Of a DNA stretch of 64,000 bases, positions 7,499-14,830 are shown in pieces. Made by a program: the position numbers and the translations under genes. The DNA comes from Glycomyces paridis (GTDB lineage Bacteria > Actinomycetota > Actinomycetes > Mycobacteriales > Micromonosporaceae), in the NCBI RefSeq assembly GCF_004912155.1, contig NZ_STGX01000021.1, positions 48,356-112,355 on the forward strand. Direction: 5' to 3'. Positions within the stretch are counted from its first letter, which is position 1, and each line of letters starts with the position of its first letter. The notes beneath the pieces are model-generated. The model saw only the letters and a program-made list of their open reading frames with translations, did no database searches and was not told the origin of the DNA.

Positions 7499-7643
7499 TG
7501 GCACCGCGGCCGCACCGTCCTGGTCGGCGACGCCGTCCACGCCCCGTCCAACAGCTCGGGGCATCACGACCGTCATGCGCCCGGAGCAGACCCTCGGCCC
7601 CGTCCAGCGCCACCGCGTCGACTGGGAGGCGAAGGCCCTCTGA
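7499..7643 (+). pseudogene. Remnant of a second FAD monooxygenase gene
   Basis: A fragment reading WHRGRTVLVGDAVHAPSNSSG matches the C-terminal FAD motif of aromatic hydroxylases (GRxVLVGDAAHxPSPxxG). About 15 codons later, in another frame, QRHRVDWEAKAL matches the closing segment of the same family. The region between 7407 and 7728 has no intact gene. I read this as the decayed 3' end of a monooxygenase gene with at least one frameshift near 7560 and with the rest deleted. Confidence 0.6.
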
Positions 7644-7728
7644 GCACCGGCCGATCGGCCCGAAACGCCGCCCGGGCGCCGAACGGGCCCTTACACTGCG
7701 CTCAATTCCGTCTCAAGTGGAGGGCATC

Positions 7729-8034
7729 ATGACGCAGGATTACGGGCAGCCCGGAGCACCGGTCAGGATGCCCAGAGAGATGAACGGGCTCGCCATCGCC
7801 TCGTTCGTGGTCTCCCTCGTCGGGCTGTGCGGCCCGCTCGGCATCCTCGGCCTCATCTTCGGCTACGTCGCCAAGGGCCAGATCAAAGCCCGCGACAACG
7901 CCGGAAGCGGGCTCGCGACCGCCGGGATCGTCCTCGGGTGGATCTCCCTGATCGGCCTCATCGCCATCGTCCTGGCGCTCATCCTCGGCGGCTGGGCGAG
8001 CTGGGAGGACTGGAAGGACGAGAACTACAACTAG
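7729..8034 (+). CDS. DUF4190 domain small membrane protein
   Basis: 101 residues. After a short hydrophilic head (MTQDYGQPGAPVRMPREMNG) come two membrane spans: LAIASFVVSLVGLCGPLGILGLIFG and LATAGIVLGWISLIGLIAIVLALILGG, separated by YVAKGQIKARDNAGSG. This is the DUF4190 pattern, found in many actinomycete cell-envelope proteins of unknown function. GGAGGG precedes the ATG at 7729; an in-frame GTG at 7717 is less likely. It stands alone between a pseudogene remnant and a secreted protease. Confidence 0.85.
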   Translation: MTQDYGQPGAPVRMPREMNGLAIASFVVSLVGLCGPLGILGLIFGYVAKGQIKARDNAGSGLATAGIVLGWISLIGLIAIVLALILGGWASWEDWKDENYN

Positions 8035-8133
8035 CGCGAGCCATTTCCGGCAGGCCGGTGCGGAACGCGATCCGCGCCGGCCCCGCCGTATTTCCCCGAA
8101 CCGCCGCGCCGCGACCCCCGGCCCCCTATCTTC

Positions 8134-9366
8134 GTGCACGTGAGAGCACAAGAGACAGTCGAAGCGGCCGTGCCGCTCCCCCGCCGCGTCCTCGCCCGCG
8201 CCGCCGCCGGCGCCTTCGCGATCGCCGCGGCCCTGACGCCCGCCACCGCCGCACTCGGCGCCGACCAGGAACGCGCGGAACCGGACGTCAGCGGCCCCGG
8301 CTACAGCGCCAACCAGATCGCGGCGATCGAGTCCGTCGGCGCGGCCCTCGAACCGGGCTCCGAGCGGGCCCTGACGCACCAGGACGCGGCGTTCATCAAG
8401 GCCCGCTTCGACCGCGTCGCCCTCGGCGCCGGCGACGCGCTCATCGTCGCCGCCGCCAACGGGACCGAGACCCGCCGCTACGGCGCGGGCGACGTGGTCG
8501 ACGGCGCCCTCCGGGCCCTCTCGGTCGAAGGCGACACCGCCGTCATCGAACTGCGCGACGACCCCGCCGACGGCATCACCCCCACCGCCCGCCTCGCCTC
8601 CTACGCCCGCGGCCTCAACGAGGCCGAACTCGACTCGCGGCCCGCCGCGGCCCAGCCCTCCCCCGAGAGCGTCTGCGGCAGGGACGACTCCGAGCACGCC
8701 GCCTGCTACAAGGAGACCGACCCCGAGGCCTACGACGCCTCCCGCTCGGTCGCGCGCCTCATCATCGACGACCAGTTCTACTGCACCGCCTGGCTCGCCG
8801 AGGGCGGCAACCGGCTCCTCACCAACAACCACTGCTTCGACACCGACGAACTCGCCAAGGCCACCGAGGTCCAGTTCGGATACGAGTGCCTCGAATGCAC
8901 CGGCGGCGACACCGCCACCCCCATCAAGGTGACCGGCGACGACGTCCTCGCCACCGACTACACCTACGACTTCACCCTGTTCACCGTCGCCGACTACGAC
9001 GCGATCGCCCACCTCCCCCACCTGCCCATCGACACCGGCCAGGCCGCGACCGGCGAGAAGGTCTTCATCGCCGGTCACCCCGGCGGCAGGCCGCTGCGCA
9101 TCGCCGCCGTCACCGACGAGAGCGGCCGGGCACGCCCGGCCGCGGCCCAGTGCCGCGTCAGCGACAACACCTGGAACGGGCGCGGCTGGCGCACCGACCT
9201 CGCCTACCTGTGCGACACCGAGGGCGGCTCCTCGGGCTCGCCGGTCGTCAGCCGCGAGACCGGCGCCGTCGTCGGCCTCCACCACCTGGGCGGATGCCCC
9301 AACAGCGCCGTGCGCATGGACCTCGTCTACCCGATGATCTCCCCATACCTCAAGTACGACTTCTAG
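8134..9366 (+). CDS. Secreted trypsin-like serine protease
   Basis: About 410 residues. A signal peptide is visible (RRVLARAAAGAFAIAAALTPATAALGA). A propeptide-like segment of about 160 residues precedes the chymotrypsin-fold domain, which starts near residue 205. The catalytic triad is legible: His in LLTNNHCFD, Asp in YTYDFTLFTV, and Ser in CDTEGGSSGSPVV. Paired cysteines suit an extracellular enzyme. The closest recognisable type is the glutamyl endopeptidase/trypsin-like peptidase group. Two GTG codons, at 8134 and 8140, are possible starts; neither has a ribosome-binding site, and TATCTT at 8127-8132 would fit a -10 element of a nearly leaderless message. A long perfect hairpin follows the stop. 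Confidence 0.88.
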   Translation: MHVRAQETVEAAVPLPRRVLARAAAGAFAIAAALTPATAALGADQERAEPDVSGPGYSANQIAAIESVGAALEPGSERALTHQDAAFIKARFDRVALGAGDALIVAAANGTETRRYGAGDVVDGALRALSVEGDTAVIELRDDPADGITPTARLASYARGLNEAELDSRPAAAQPSPESVCGRDDSEHAACYKETDPEAYDASRSVARLIIDDQFYCTAWLAEGGNRLLTNNHCFDTDELAKATEVQFGYECLECTGGDTATPIKVTGDDVLATDYTYDFTLFTVADYDAIAHLPHLPIDTGQAATGEKVFIAGHPGGRPLRIAAVTDESGRARPAAAQCRVSDNTWNGRGWRTDLAYLCDTEGGSSGSPVVSRETGAVVGLHHLGGCPNSAVRMDLVYPMISPYLKYDF

Positions 9367-9370
9367 ACCG

Positions 9371-9412
9371 GACGCGAAGGGGCGGCGGGTTCCCCCGCCG
9401 CCCCTTCGCGTC
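9371..9412 (+). terminator. Strong intrinsic-type terminator after the protease gene
   Basis: A perfect 19-bp stem (9371-9389 with 9394-9412) around the loop TTCC, beginning five bases after the protease stop codon. Confidence 0.85.
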
Positions 9413-9478
9413 CGCCCCGAACGCCTCCGCGCCGCGTCCGCCCACTTTAGGCTGGATCGGAGACTACTGGAGGCACCC

Positions 9479-10480
9479 GTGGACGAGACGCCCGCAGACG
9501 CGCCCGAGACCGCCGCGGCCCGACGGCACGGCGTCGGACGCCTCGTGCGGTGGATCGTGGCCCTGCTCGCGTGCGTCCTCGCCGCCGTCGCCGTCACCGG
9601 CGCCGTCGCCGCCTACTACGCCCGGCTCGAACTGCTCGACACCGACCGTTTCACCGAGCGCACCGAGGTCATCGCCGCCGACGAACAGGTCCAGAACGAC
9701 GTCGCCGACCTCCTCTCCGCCCGGATCATCGCCGCGATCGACATCGAGCAGGTCGCCGAGGACGCCGCCGGCTGGGCCGGCGGCGAGGACCCGCCCGCCG
9801 CGGTCCGCGACCTCATCGCCTCGGCCGCCGAGAGCCTGCGCGGCTACATCGAGAACGAGGTCGCCGACTTCGTCTCCAGCGACGCCTTCCTCGACCTCTG
9901 GGACGCGGCCGTGCGCGAGGCCCACGCCTCCCTCGTCTCGGCCCTGCGCGGCGAGAACGCCGGCGCCGTGCTCGCCGACGGGAACACGCTCTCGCTCGAC
10001 CTCGGACGGGTCGTGGCCGTCATCAAGGAGCGACTGGTCGACGCCGACTTCGCGCTGGCCGAGGACATTCCCGCAGTCGAGGCGCAGTACGTGCTGGTCG
10101 ACTCCGAGCAGGTGCCGCAGTTGCAGCGCGACACCGAGCGACTGGAGTGGGCGGCGACGTGGCTGCCGTGGATCGCGGTGGGGCTGTTGATCGTCGCGTT
10201 CGTGCTCGCGCCGCGCCGGTGGGTCGCCGCGCTCGTGGTCGGGGCCCTCGGTGCGGTCCTGGCGGTCGCGGCCCTGTGGGGGCTGGCCGAGGGCCGGACG
10301 CTGTTCGTCTCGCGGGCGCGGGACGCGGCCTTCGCGCCGCTGACGTACGACGCGTTCACCGACGACCTCCAGTGGACGTACGGGCTCATGCTCGTGGTGG
10401 CGGTCCTGCTGGCGGCCTTGGCGGTGCTCATGCTCATCGTGCGCCGCCGCTCGAGCGCGACCGAGCCCGCCGAGGCTTGA
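9479..10480 (+). CDS. Membrane protein with large extracytoplasmic domain
   Basis: 333 residues. One membrane span at about 22-46 (LVRWIVALLACVLAAVAVTGAVAAYYA) is followed by a 170-residue helical soluble domain, then three spans at about 222-240, 248-270 and 298-322, and a short basic tail. It looks like an actinomycete membrane protein that I have seen annotated only as hypothetical; no catalytic motif is evident. GGAGG is placed seven bases before the GTG at 9479. It is flanked by a terminator on the left and a MarR regulator ending towards it on the right, so it is probably monocistronic. Confidence 0.8.
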   Translation: MDETPADAPETAAARRHGVGRLVRWIVALLACVLAAVAVTGAVAAYYARLELLDTDRFTERTEVIAADEQVQNDVADLLSARIIAAIDIEQVAEDAAGWAGGEDPPAAVRDLIASAAESLRGYIENEVADFVSSDAFLDLWDAAVREAHASLVSALRGENAGAVLADGNTLSLDLGRVVAVIKERLVDADFALAEDIPAVEAQYVLVDSEQVPQLQRDTERLEWAATWLPWIAVGLLIVAFVLAPRRWVAALVVGALGAVLAVAALWGLAEGRTLFVSRARDAAFAPLTYDAFTDDLQWTYGLMLVVAVLLAALAVLMLIVRRRSSATEPAEA

Positions 10481-10491
10481 CCTCCCGGCCG

Positions 10492-11019
10492 TCAGATCCC
10501 GGCGGCGCGCCTTCGCCTGCGCGGCCCCGCCGAGCGGGGCGGCTCGGACCGGATGTGGTCGCGGACCTGGGACATGATGCGGCCCAAGCGGTTGAGGTCG
10601 GCCTCGTCCACGGCGTCGTAGAGGAGCTTGCGGGTGACCTCGATGTGGCCGGGCAGGACCCGCCCGACGATCTCGCGGCCCTTCGGCGTGATGGCGACGA
10701 GCGTGGCCCGCTCGTCCTCGGGGCTCGGCCCGCGGGTGACGAGCCCGGCCTTCTCCAGGAGTCCGGCCTGGTAGGTGAGGCCGCTGCGGCTGTAGACGAC
10801 GCCGTCGGCGAGCTGGGTCATGGTCAGGCCGGTGGAGGAGCCGTTGAGGGTCATCAGCAGTTCGAACTGCACGGCGGAGATCCCGCCTTCGGCGCGGAGC
10901 TGCTGGTCCACCTGGTGTTGCAGAAGCGCCACGGCCTCGGTCAGCGCGAAATAGGCCTCCAGCTGCCCGGGGTCGGGCAGGCGCAGGTCGCCGATCATGA
11001 AGTCGTCGGTGCTCACCAC
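10492..11019 (-). CDS. MarR family transcriptional regulator
   Basis: 175 residues. The winged helix is clear: LTMTQLADGVVYSRSGLTYQAGLLEKAGLVTRGPSPEDERATLVAITPKGREI holds the recognition helix and the D-E-R wing typical of MarR proteins. Flanking helices make the dimer interface and the tail is arginine-rich (PRRRRRAAGI). It is divergent from a quinone-oxidoreductase-like gene across a region with three copies of a 16-bp palindrome, as expected for a repressor released by a phenolic or oxidant ligand. The ATG at 11019 is 13 bases from the first palindrome, so binding there would also block its own transcription. Confidence 0.92.
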   Translation of the reverse strand: MVSTDDFMIGDLRLPDPGQLEAYFALTEAVALLQHQVDQQLRAEGGISAVQFELLMTLNGSSTGLTMTQLADGVVYSRSGLTYQAGLLEKAGLVTRGPSPEDERATLVAITPKGREIVGRVLPGHIEVTRKLLYDAVDEADLNRLGRIMSQVRDHIRSEPPRSAGPRRRRRAAGI

Positions 11020-11031
11020 CCCATCCTATCC

Positions 11032-11127
11032 GCTTCGAATTCGAAGCAATGTGGGAATCGTCACGAATCCTTGTGCTTCGAATTCGCAGCGATCTACAGT
11101 TGCCATCAAGAGCTTCGAATTCGAAGC
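11032..11127. promoter_or_regulatory. Three tandem MarR-type operators
   Basis: Three copies of GCTTCGAATTCGAAGC: perfect at 11032-11047 and 11112-11127, and with one change (GCTTCGAATTCGCAGC) at 11075-11090. Starts are 43 and 37 bases apart. They fill the region between the divergent MarR and oxidoreductase genes; the last copy ends 22 bases before the oxidoreductase start. A motif kept three times in 96 bases is strong evidence for an operator array. Confidence 0.85.
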
Positions 11128-11149
11128 AAGAAGATCGAAGGAGCACCTC

Positions 11150-12082
11150 ATGAAGGCCATGCGCTTCCACTCCCACGGCGGCACCGAAGTCCTCGCCCTC
11201 GAGACGGCCGAGGAACCGACGGCGGGCCCCGGCCACGTCGTCATCAAGGTCGCCGGCACCTCGTTCAACCTCCTCGACGCCGCCATCCGCGCCGGCTTCA
11301 TGCGCGACATCATGCCCGTCGCGCTCCCCCACACCCCCGGCATCGACGTCGCCGGGACCATCACCGCGATCGGCGAGGGCGTGACCGGCTGGCGGACCGG
11401 AGACCCGGTCATCGCGTTCCTCCCACCGACCGCCCCCGGCGCCGCGGCCGAGTACGTCGCGGCCCCGGCCGCGGTCCTCACCGCCGCACCCGCCACCGTG
11501 CCGCTCGCCGACGCCGCCGCACTCCCGACCGTCGGGCTCACCGCCCGCCAAGCGCTGTTCGAACACCTCGAACTGCGAGCGGGCCAGCGTCTCCTCATCA
11601 ACGGCGCGGGCGGCGGCGTCGGCGGCTACGCCGTCCAACTCGCGAAGAAGGTCGGCGCCGACGTCACCGCCACCGCGAGCCCGCGCAGCGCCGAACGGGT
11701 GCACTCCTACGGCGCGGACCGCGTCCTCGACTACACCGCCGAACCGGTGATCGACGCGCTCGCCGGCGAACGCTTCGACGCGGTCCTCCAGCTCGTGCGA
11801 TCGAGCCCCGAGGAGACGGCCGAACTCTCCACCCTCACCGCCGACCACGGCGTCTTCACCAGCACCGCCACACCCGGCCCGGCCGACATCGGCCGCGGCG
11901 TGCGCATCGAGCAGGTCGAGGTCCGCAACGACGCCGCCCGCCTCGCCGACCTCGTCGCCCTGGTCGACGCCGGAGACCTCCAGATCGACGTCGCCGAACG
12001 CCTCCCACTCGCCGACCTGGCCGCCGTCCACGACCGAGCCCTCACGAACCGCCTCCTCGGAAAGACGGTGCTCATGATCTGA
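11150..12082 (+). CDS. NADP-dependent quinone oxidoreductase-like MDR enzyme
   Basis: 310 residues of the zinc-free medium-chain dehydrogenase class. The N-terminal GroES-like domain contains GPGHVVIKVAGTSFNLLDAAIRAG and HTPGIDVAGTITAIGEGV; the Rossmann domain has the NADPH loop INGAGGGVGGYAVQLAKKVGADV near residue 145. The structural and catalytic zinc ligands of alcohol dehydrogenases are absent, as in quinone oxidoreductases. The reaction is probably NADPH-dependent reduction of a quinone or enone. The ATG at 11150 follows AAGGAG at ideal spacing. The gene is divergent from a MarR regulator and sits directly behind three operators. Confidence 0.92.
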   Translation: MKAMRFHSHGGTEVLALETAEEPTAGPGHVVIKVAGTSFNLLDAAIRAGFMRDIMPVALPHTPGIDVAGTITAIGEGVTGWRTGDPVIAFLPPTAPGAAAEYVAAPAAVLTAAPATVPLADAAALPTVGLTARQALFEHLELRAGQRLLINGAGGGVGGYAVQLAKKVGADVTATASPRSAERVHSYGADRVLDYTAEPVIDALAGERFDAVLQLVRSSPEETAELSTLTADHGVFTSTATPGPADIGRGVRIEQVEVRNDAARLADLVALVDAGDLQIDVAERLPLADLAAVHDRALTNRLLGKTVLMI

Positions 12083-12468
12083 AAACCAACCGGCGCAACC
12101 GCACCGATCACGGAATCGGACCGCAGCCGGCCGGTCCGAAGCCCAGGAATAGGAGCCGAAACGATGCGCCCGACGCGGTAGGCCACGCGGTCTACGGAGC
12201 CTAGGACACTGGCGGCCACCACCAGGTCTAGGAGGTCGGCCCCGGGACGCCGGGCGCCGACACCGGAAGTGGACTCGCGACGCCAAGCGGTTATTCCCGG
12301 CCCTTGAACGGCGCTCGGTTCAACCCAGGCGAGCGTTGATGCGAACGCGACGAACGAAAGTGAAGGGCACGTCGTAGCCACGCTGACCACAGCGGTGCTA
12401 TCCGATGGGCGGTGAGGGGTGGGGTGGGAGGGGTGGGGGCGGGGGGGGGGGAGGGCCCCAAGGCCGGT
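12083..12468. other. Stretch without a gene, ending in a G-rich tract
   Basis: 386 bases. No frame carries a recognisable domain. Positions 12407-12459 are an almost pure G tract broken by single T, A or C bases, including a run of eleven G, on the + strand. It lies just past the stop of the converging proC gene and could fold as a G-quadruplex. Confidence 0.6.
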
Positions 12469-13467
12469 TCAGAAGTGGTCGGAGTCGATGTCACCTGGTT
12501 CGGAACCCCCAGAGTCCGCGGCGCCAAGGGAGCCCGCGGAGCCCTTGGCACCCGCAGAGCCCCCTGAACTCTCTGAACCCGCCGAGCCCGCCGAGCCCGC
12601 CGAGCCCGGAGAATCCGGCGAAACCGCGGAGCGCTCATGGTGGTCAGGACCGGCGGGAGTATCAGGTTCGGGTCGGTCGTCGCCTGAGAGGGCGTGGCCT
12701 CGGGCGGTGGCGGCTTGGACCGCGGCTTTGACGGTTCCGGAGGCGTGGCCGGCGCGGAGGACGTCGAGGGCGGCACGAGTGGTGCCGCCGGGGGTGGCGA
12801 TCCGTTCCAGGATCGCGGCGGGGGCCTCGTCGGAGGACTGGAGGTGGAGGCACGCGCCGAGGAGCATCTGGTCGACAAGGACGCGGGCGGCCTCGGGCTC
12901 CATGCCGCCGTCGACGGCGGCGGTGGTCAGGGCGTCGGCGAGTGAGAACAGGAAGGCCGGGCCCGAGCCGGCGACGGCCGTTACGAGGTCCATGAGGGAC
13001 TCGTCGACCGTGACGGTGACGCCGACCCGGTCGAAGAGGTCTTCGAGCTCGGTGAGGTCGGTGCCCTCGGGGGCGCACAGGGCGGTCGCGGCCTGGCGCG
13101 CACGGGCGGCGATGTTGGTCATGGCGCGGGCGACATGGACGCCCTTCGGGACGGAGGAGGCGAGCGTCGAGAGGGGAACCCCGGCGGCGAGGGAGACGAC
13201 CGTGGCGTCGGGTTCGAGGTCGGGGCCGATCGCCTTGAGCAGGGGCGCGACGGCGACGGGCGGGACCGACAGGAGCACGAGGTCGGCTTCGGTGACCGCG
13301 CTGCGGTTGTCGGTGCTGACCTCCACGCCGTAGCGGTCGGCCAGCGCGGCGGCGCGCTGTTCGGGGAGGGCGGTGGCCCATATCTGGGAGATGGGCAGGC
13401 CCGAGTCGAGCAGTCCGGCGAGGACGGCCTCGCCGAGGTGTCCGACGCCGAGCATTGCGATGTCCAT
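12469..13467 (-). CDS. proC: Pyrroline-5-carboxylate reductase with low-complexity tail
   Basis: 332 residues; catalyses the last step of proline synthesis, NAD(P)H-dependent reduction of pyrroline-5-carboxylate, in the cytoplasm. The Rossmann loop is MLGVGHLGEAVLAGLL (residues 5-20). The C-terminal dimer domain has AVAGSGPAFLFSLADALTTAAVDGG and the family signature ATPGGTTRAALDVL. The family normally stops near residue 270; here about 60 residues follow, rich in Ser, Gly, Ala, Pro and Asp, with repeats of GSAGS. ATG at 13467 is chosen for its GGAGG site and because the fold starts at once; an upstream GTG in frame adds 54 unrelated residues. The tail may be a slippage-grown extension. Confidence 0.9.
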   Translation of the reverse strand: MDIAMLGVGHLGEAVLAGLLDSGLPISQIWATALPEQRAAALADRYGVEVSTDNRSAVTEADLVLLSVPPVAVAPLLKAIGPDLEPDATVVSLAAGVPLSTLASSVPKGVHVARAMTNIAARARQAATALCAPEGTDLTELEDLFDRVGVTVTVDESLMDLVTAVAGSGPAFLFSLADALTTAAVDGGMEPEAARVLVDQMLLGACLHLQSSDEAPAAILERIATPGGTTRAALDVLRAGHASGTVKAAVQAATARGHALSGDDRPEPDTPAGPDHHERSAVSPDSPGSAGSAGSAGSESSGGSAGAKGSAGSLGAADSGGSEPGDIDSDHF

Positions 13468-13650
13468 GGTGCGACCTCCGATTCGGCTCTTCAGTCGAAA
13501 TCTACGCATTGGGGCACGCCGCCACCGGACTTCGGCGAAGACGACCGGGTCGGCGGGGGGAGTTTCCGTGGGGGGGGGTCGGTGCTCCTCGTGGGTGACG
13601 AGGGGGTGGCCGGTGTGCGGGGGCGCCATCGCCGGGGGTGTGCGCGGTTG

Positions 13651-14145
13651 TCACTTCGGCGGGAATGCCGCTTTCATTTCGGTGGTGAATCGGTTGGTGG
13701 CTCGGGTTTGGAGGAGGCGGGTCATGGGGGGGGCGAGGCGGCTGAGGGTCGTGCCGGGGGTGGAGAAGGAGCGGAGGATGAGGCGGGTGCGGTGCTCGCT
13801 GATGGTTTCGAGGAGGAATGCGGCTTCGCCGCGTTCGGGGTGGCCGGGTAGGGAGCCGTAGCCGAAGCCTGCGCGTTCGGGGGTCTGGTCGGCCCAGGTG
13901 ACCTGGCAGGGGATGGTGAGGAGTCGGGCGAAGCGGAGGGTGACTTTGACGCCGGGTGCGGCGCGTGGGGCGGTGGGGGTGGGGTGGAGGCCGCAGCGTT
14001 GGTGGAGGCCCCAGGTCATGAGGAGTTCGGCGGCGTCGGCGAGTGGTGCGGCGATGACGGCTTCGCGGCGGAGGTGGCGGTAGCCGTCGGGCATGGGGAT
14101 GTCGCGGGAGGCGCCGATTTCGGGGTAGTTGACGTCGAATTGCAA
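13651..14145 (-). CDS. DUF1990 (UPF0548) family protein
   Basis: 164 residues of the DUF1990 family, proteins of unknown activity common in actinomycetes. Family landmarks are IAAPLADAAELLMTWGLH, LHPTPTAPRAAPGVKVTLRF, CQVTWADQTPERAGFGYGSLPGHPERGEAAFLLE and the closing SFSTPGTTLSRLAPPMTRLLQTRATNRF. The start appears to be TTG at 14145: it lies two bases after the stop of the upstream acetyltransferase gene, and GAAGGA within that gene's last codons stands six bases before it. The two genes are therefore coupled. No ATG gives a family-length protein. Confidence 0.82.
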   Translation of the reverse strand: MQFDVNYPEIGASRDIPMPDGYRHLRREAVIAAPLADAAELLMTWGLHQRCGLHPTPTAPRAAPGVKVTLRFARLLTIPCQVTWADQTPERAGFGYGSLPGHPERGEAAFLLETISEHRTRLILRSFSTPGTTLSRLAPPMTRLLQTRATNRFTTEMKAAFPPK

Positions 14146-14147
14146 GG

Positions 14148-14681
14148 TCAGTCCTTCGGGAGTGCTTGGTACAGGAGGTGGTCTTGCCAGGTGCCGGCGA
14201 TCTTGAGGTAGGAGGGGGCGAGGCCGATGAGGGTGAAGCCGTTGCGTTCGAGGACTTTCTGGGAGGCGTGGTTGTGGACGAGGGTTTCGGCTTGGACGCG
14301 TTGGAGTTCGAGTTCGCCGAAGGCGATGTCTTTGACGAGGCGGACTGCTTCGGTGGCGACGCCGCGGCCGGTGTCGGTGCGCGCGACCCAGTAGCCGATG
14401 GAGCAGGAGCGGAAGTAGGGCCCTTGGACGAGTGAGTTGATGAGGATGCCGCCGACGATGCGGGCGTGGTCGGTGATGACGTAGGAGCGTCCGGTGCCGG
14501 CGGCGGTGCGTTCGAGGGCGGCTTTGATGGAGGCGAGGGCGCTCTCGTCGGTGTGGGCGTCGTCGCCGCGCGCGGGTTCCCAGGGGGCGAGGTGGTCGCG
14601 GCTGTCGCGGCGTATGGCGGCGATGGTGGGGGCGTCGTCGGTGGTGATGGGTCGGAGGGCGATGTTCGGTTGTGCGCGCAT
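14148..14681 (-). CDS. GNAT family N-acetyltransferase (RimJ/RimL type)
   Basis: 177 residues; transfers acetyl from acetyl-CoA to an amine, probably a protein N-terminus or small metabolite. The N-terminal IALRPITTDDAPTIAAIRRDSRDHLAPWEP and the CoA-binding segment GYWVARTDTGRGVATEAVRLVKDIAFGELELQRVQAETLVHNHASQKVLERNGFTLIG are textbook for the RimJ branch, including the Asn-x-x-S of the thiolate-site helix. ATG at 14681 is preferred because the 30 residues before it are proline/glutamine-rich and unlike the family. It leads a two-gene unit with DUF1990 and faces away from the vWA operon. Confidence 0.9.
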   Translation of the reverse strand: MRAQPNIALRPITTDDAPTIAAIRRDSRDHLAPWEPARGDDAHTDESALASIKAALERTAAGTGRSYVITDHARIVGGILINSLVQGPYFRSCSIGYWVARTDTGRGVATEAVRLVKDIAFGELELQRVQAETLVHNHASQKVLERNGFTLIGLAPSYLKIAGTWQDHLLYQALPKD

Positions 14682-14830
14682 GCCTTGATCCTGCCTCGGG
14701 TGGGGCGGGGTTTGTCGCCGGCCCTGCGGCGGACCCTGCGGTTTGCTGTGATCGGGCATACTGTTGTGCATCCTTTCCGGATGCCGATCCCCTTGGCAGC
14801 ACAGTAGAGCGATACTGCGACGGAGCCACC

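Noticed and set aside
12083..12390. Open frame on the minus strand reading into the region between the oxidoreductase and proC genes
   Set aside because: No domain, no ribosome-binding site, and it overlaps the intact oxidoreductase gene on the other strand.
13540..13580. Second G-rich tract upstream of proC
   Set aside because: Runs of G are shorter and more spaced than at 12407-12459, and it lies in an ordinary intergenic stretch; quadruplex potential is weak.
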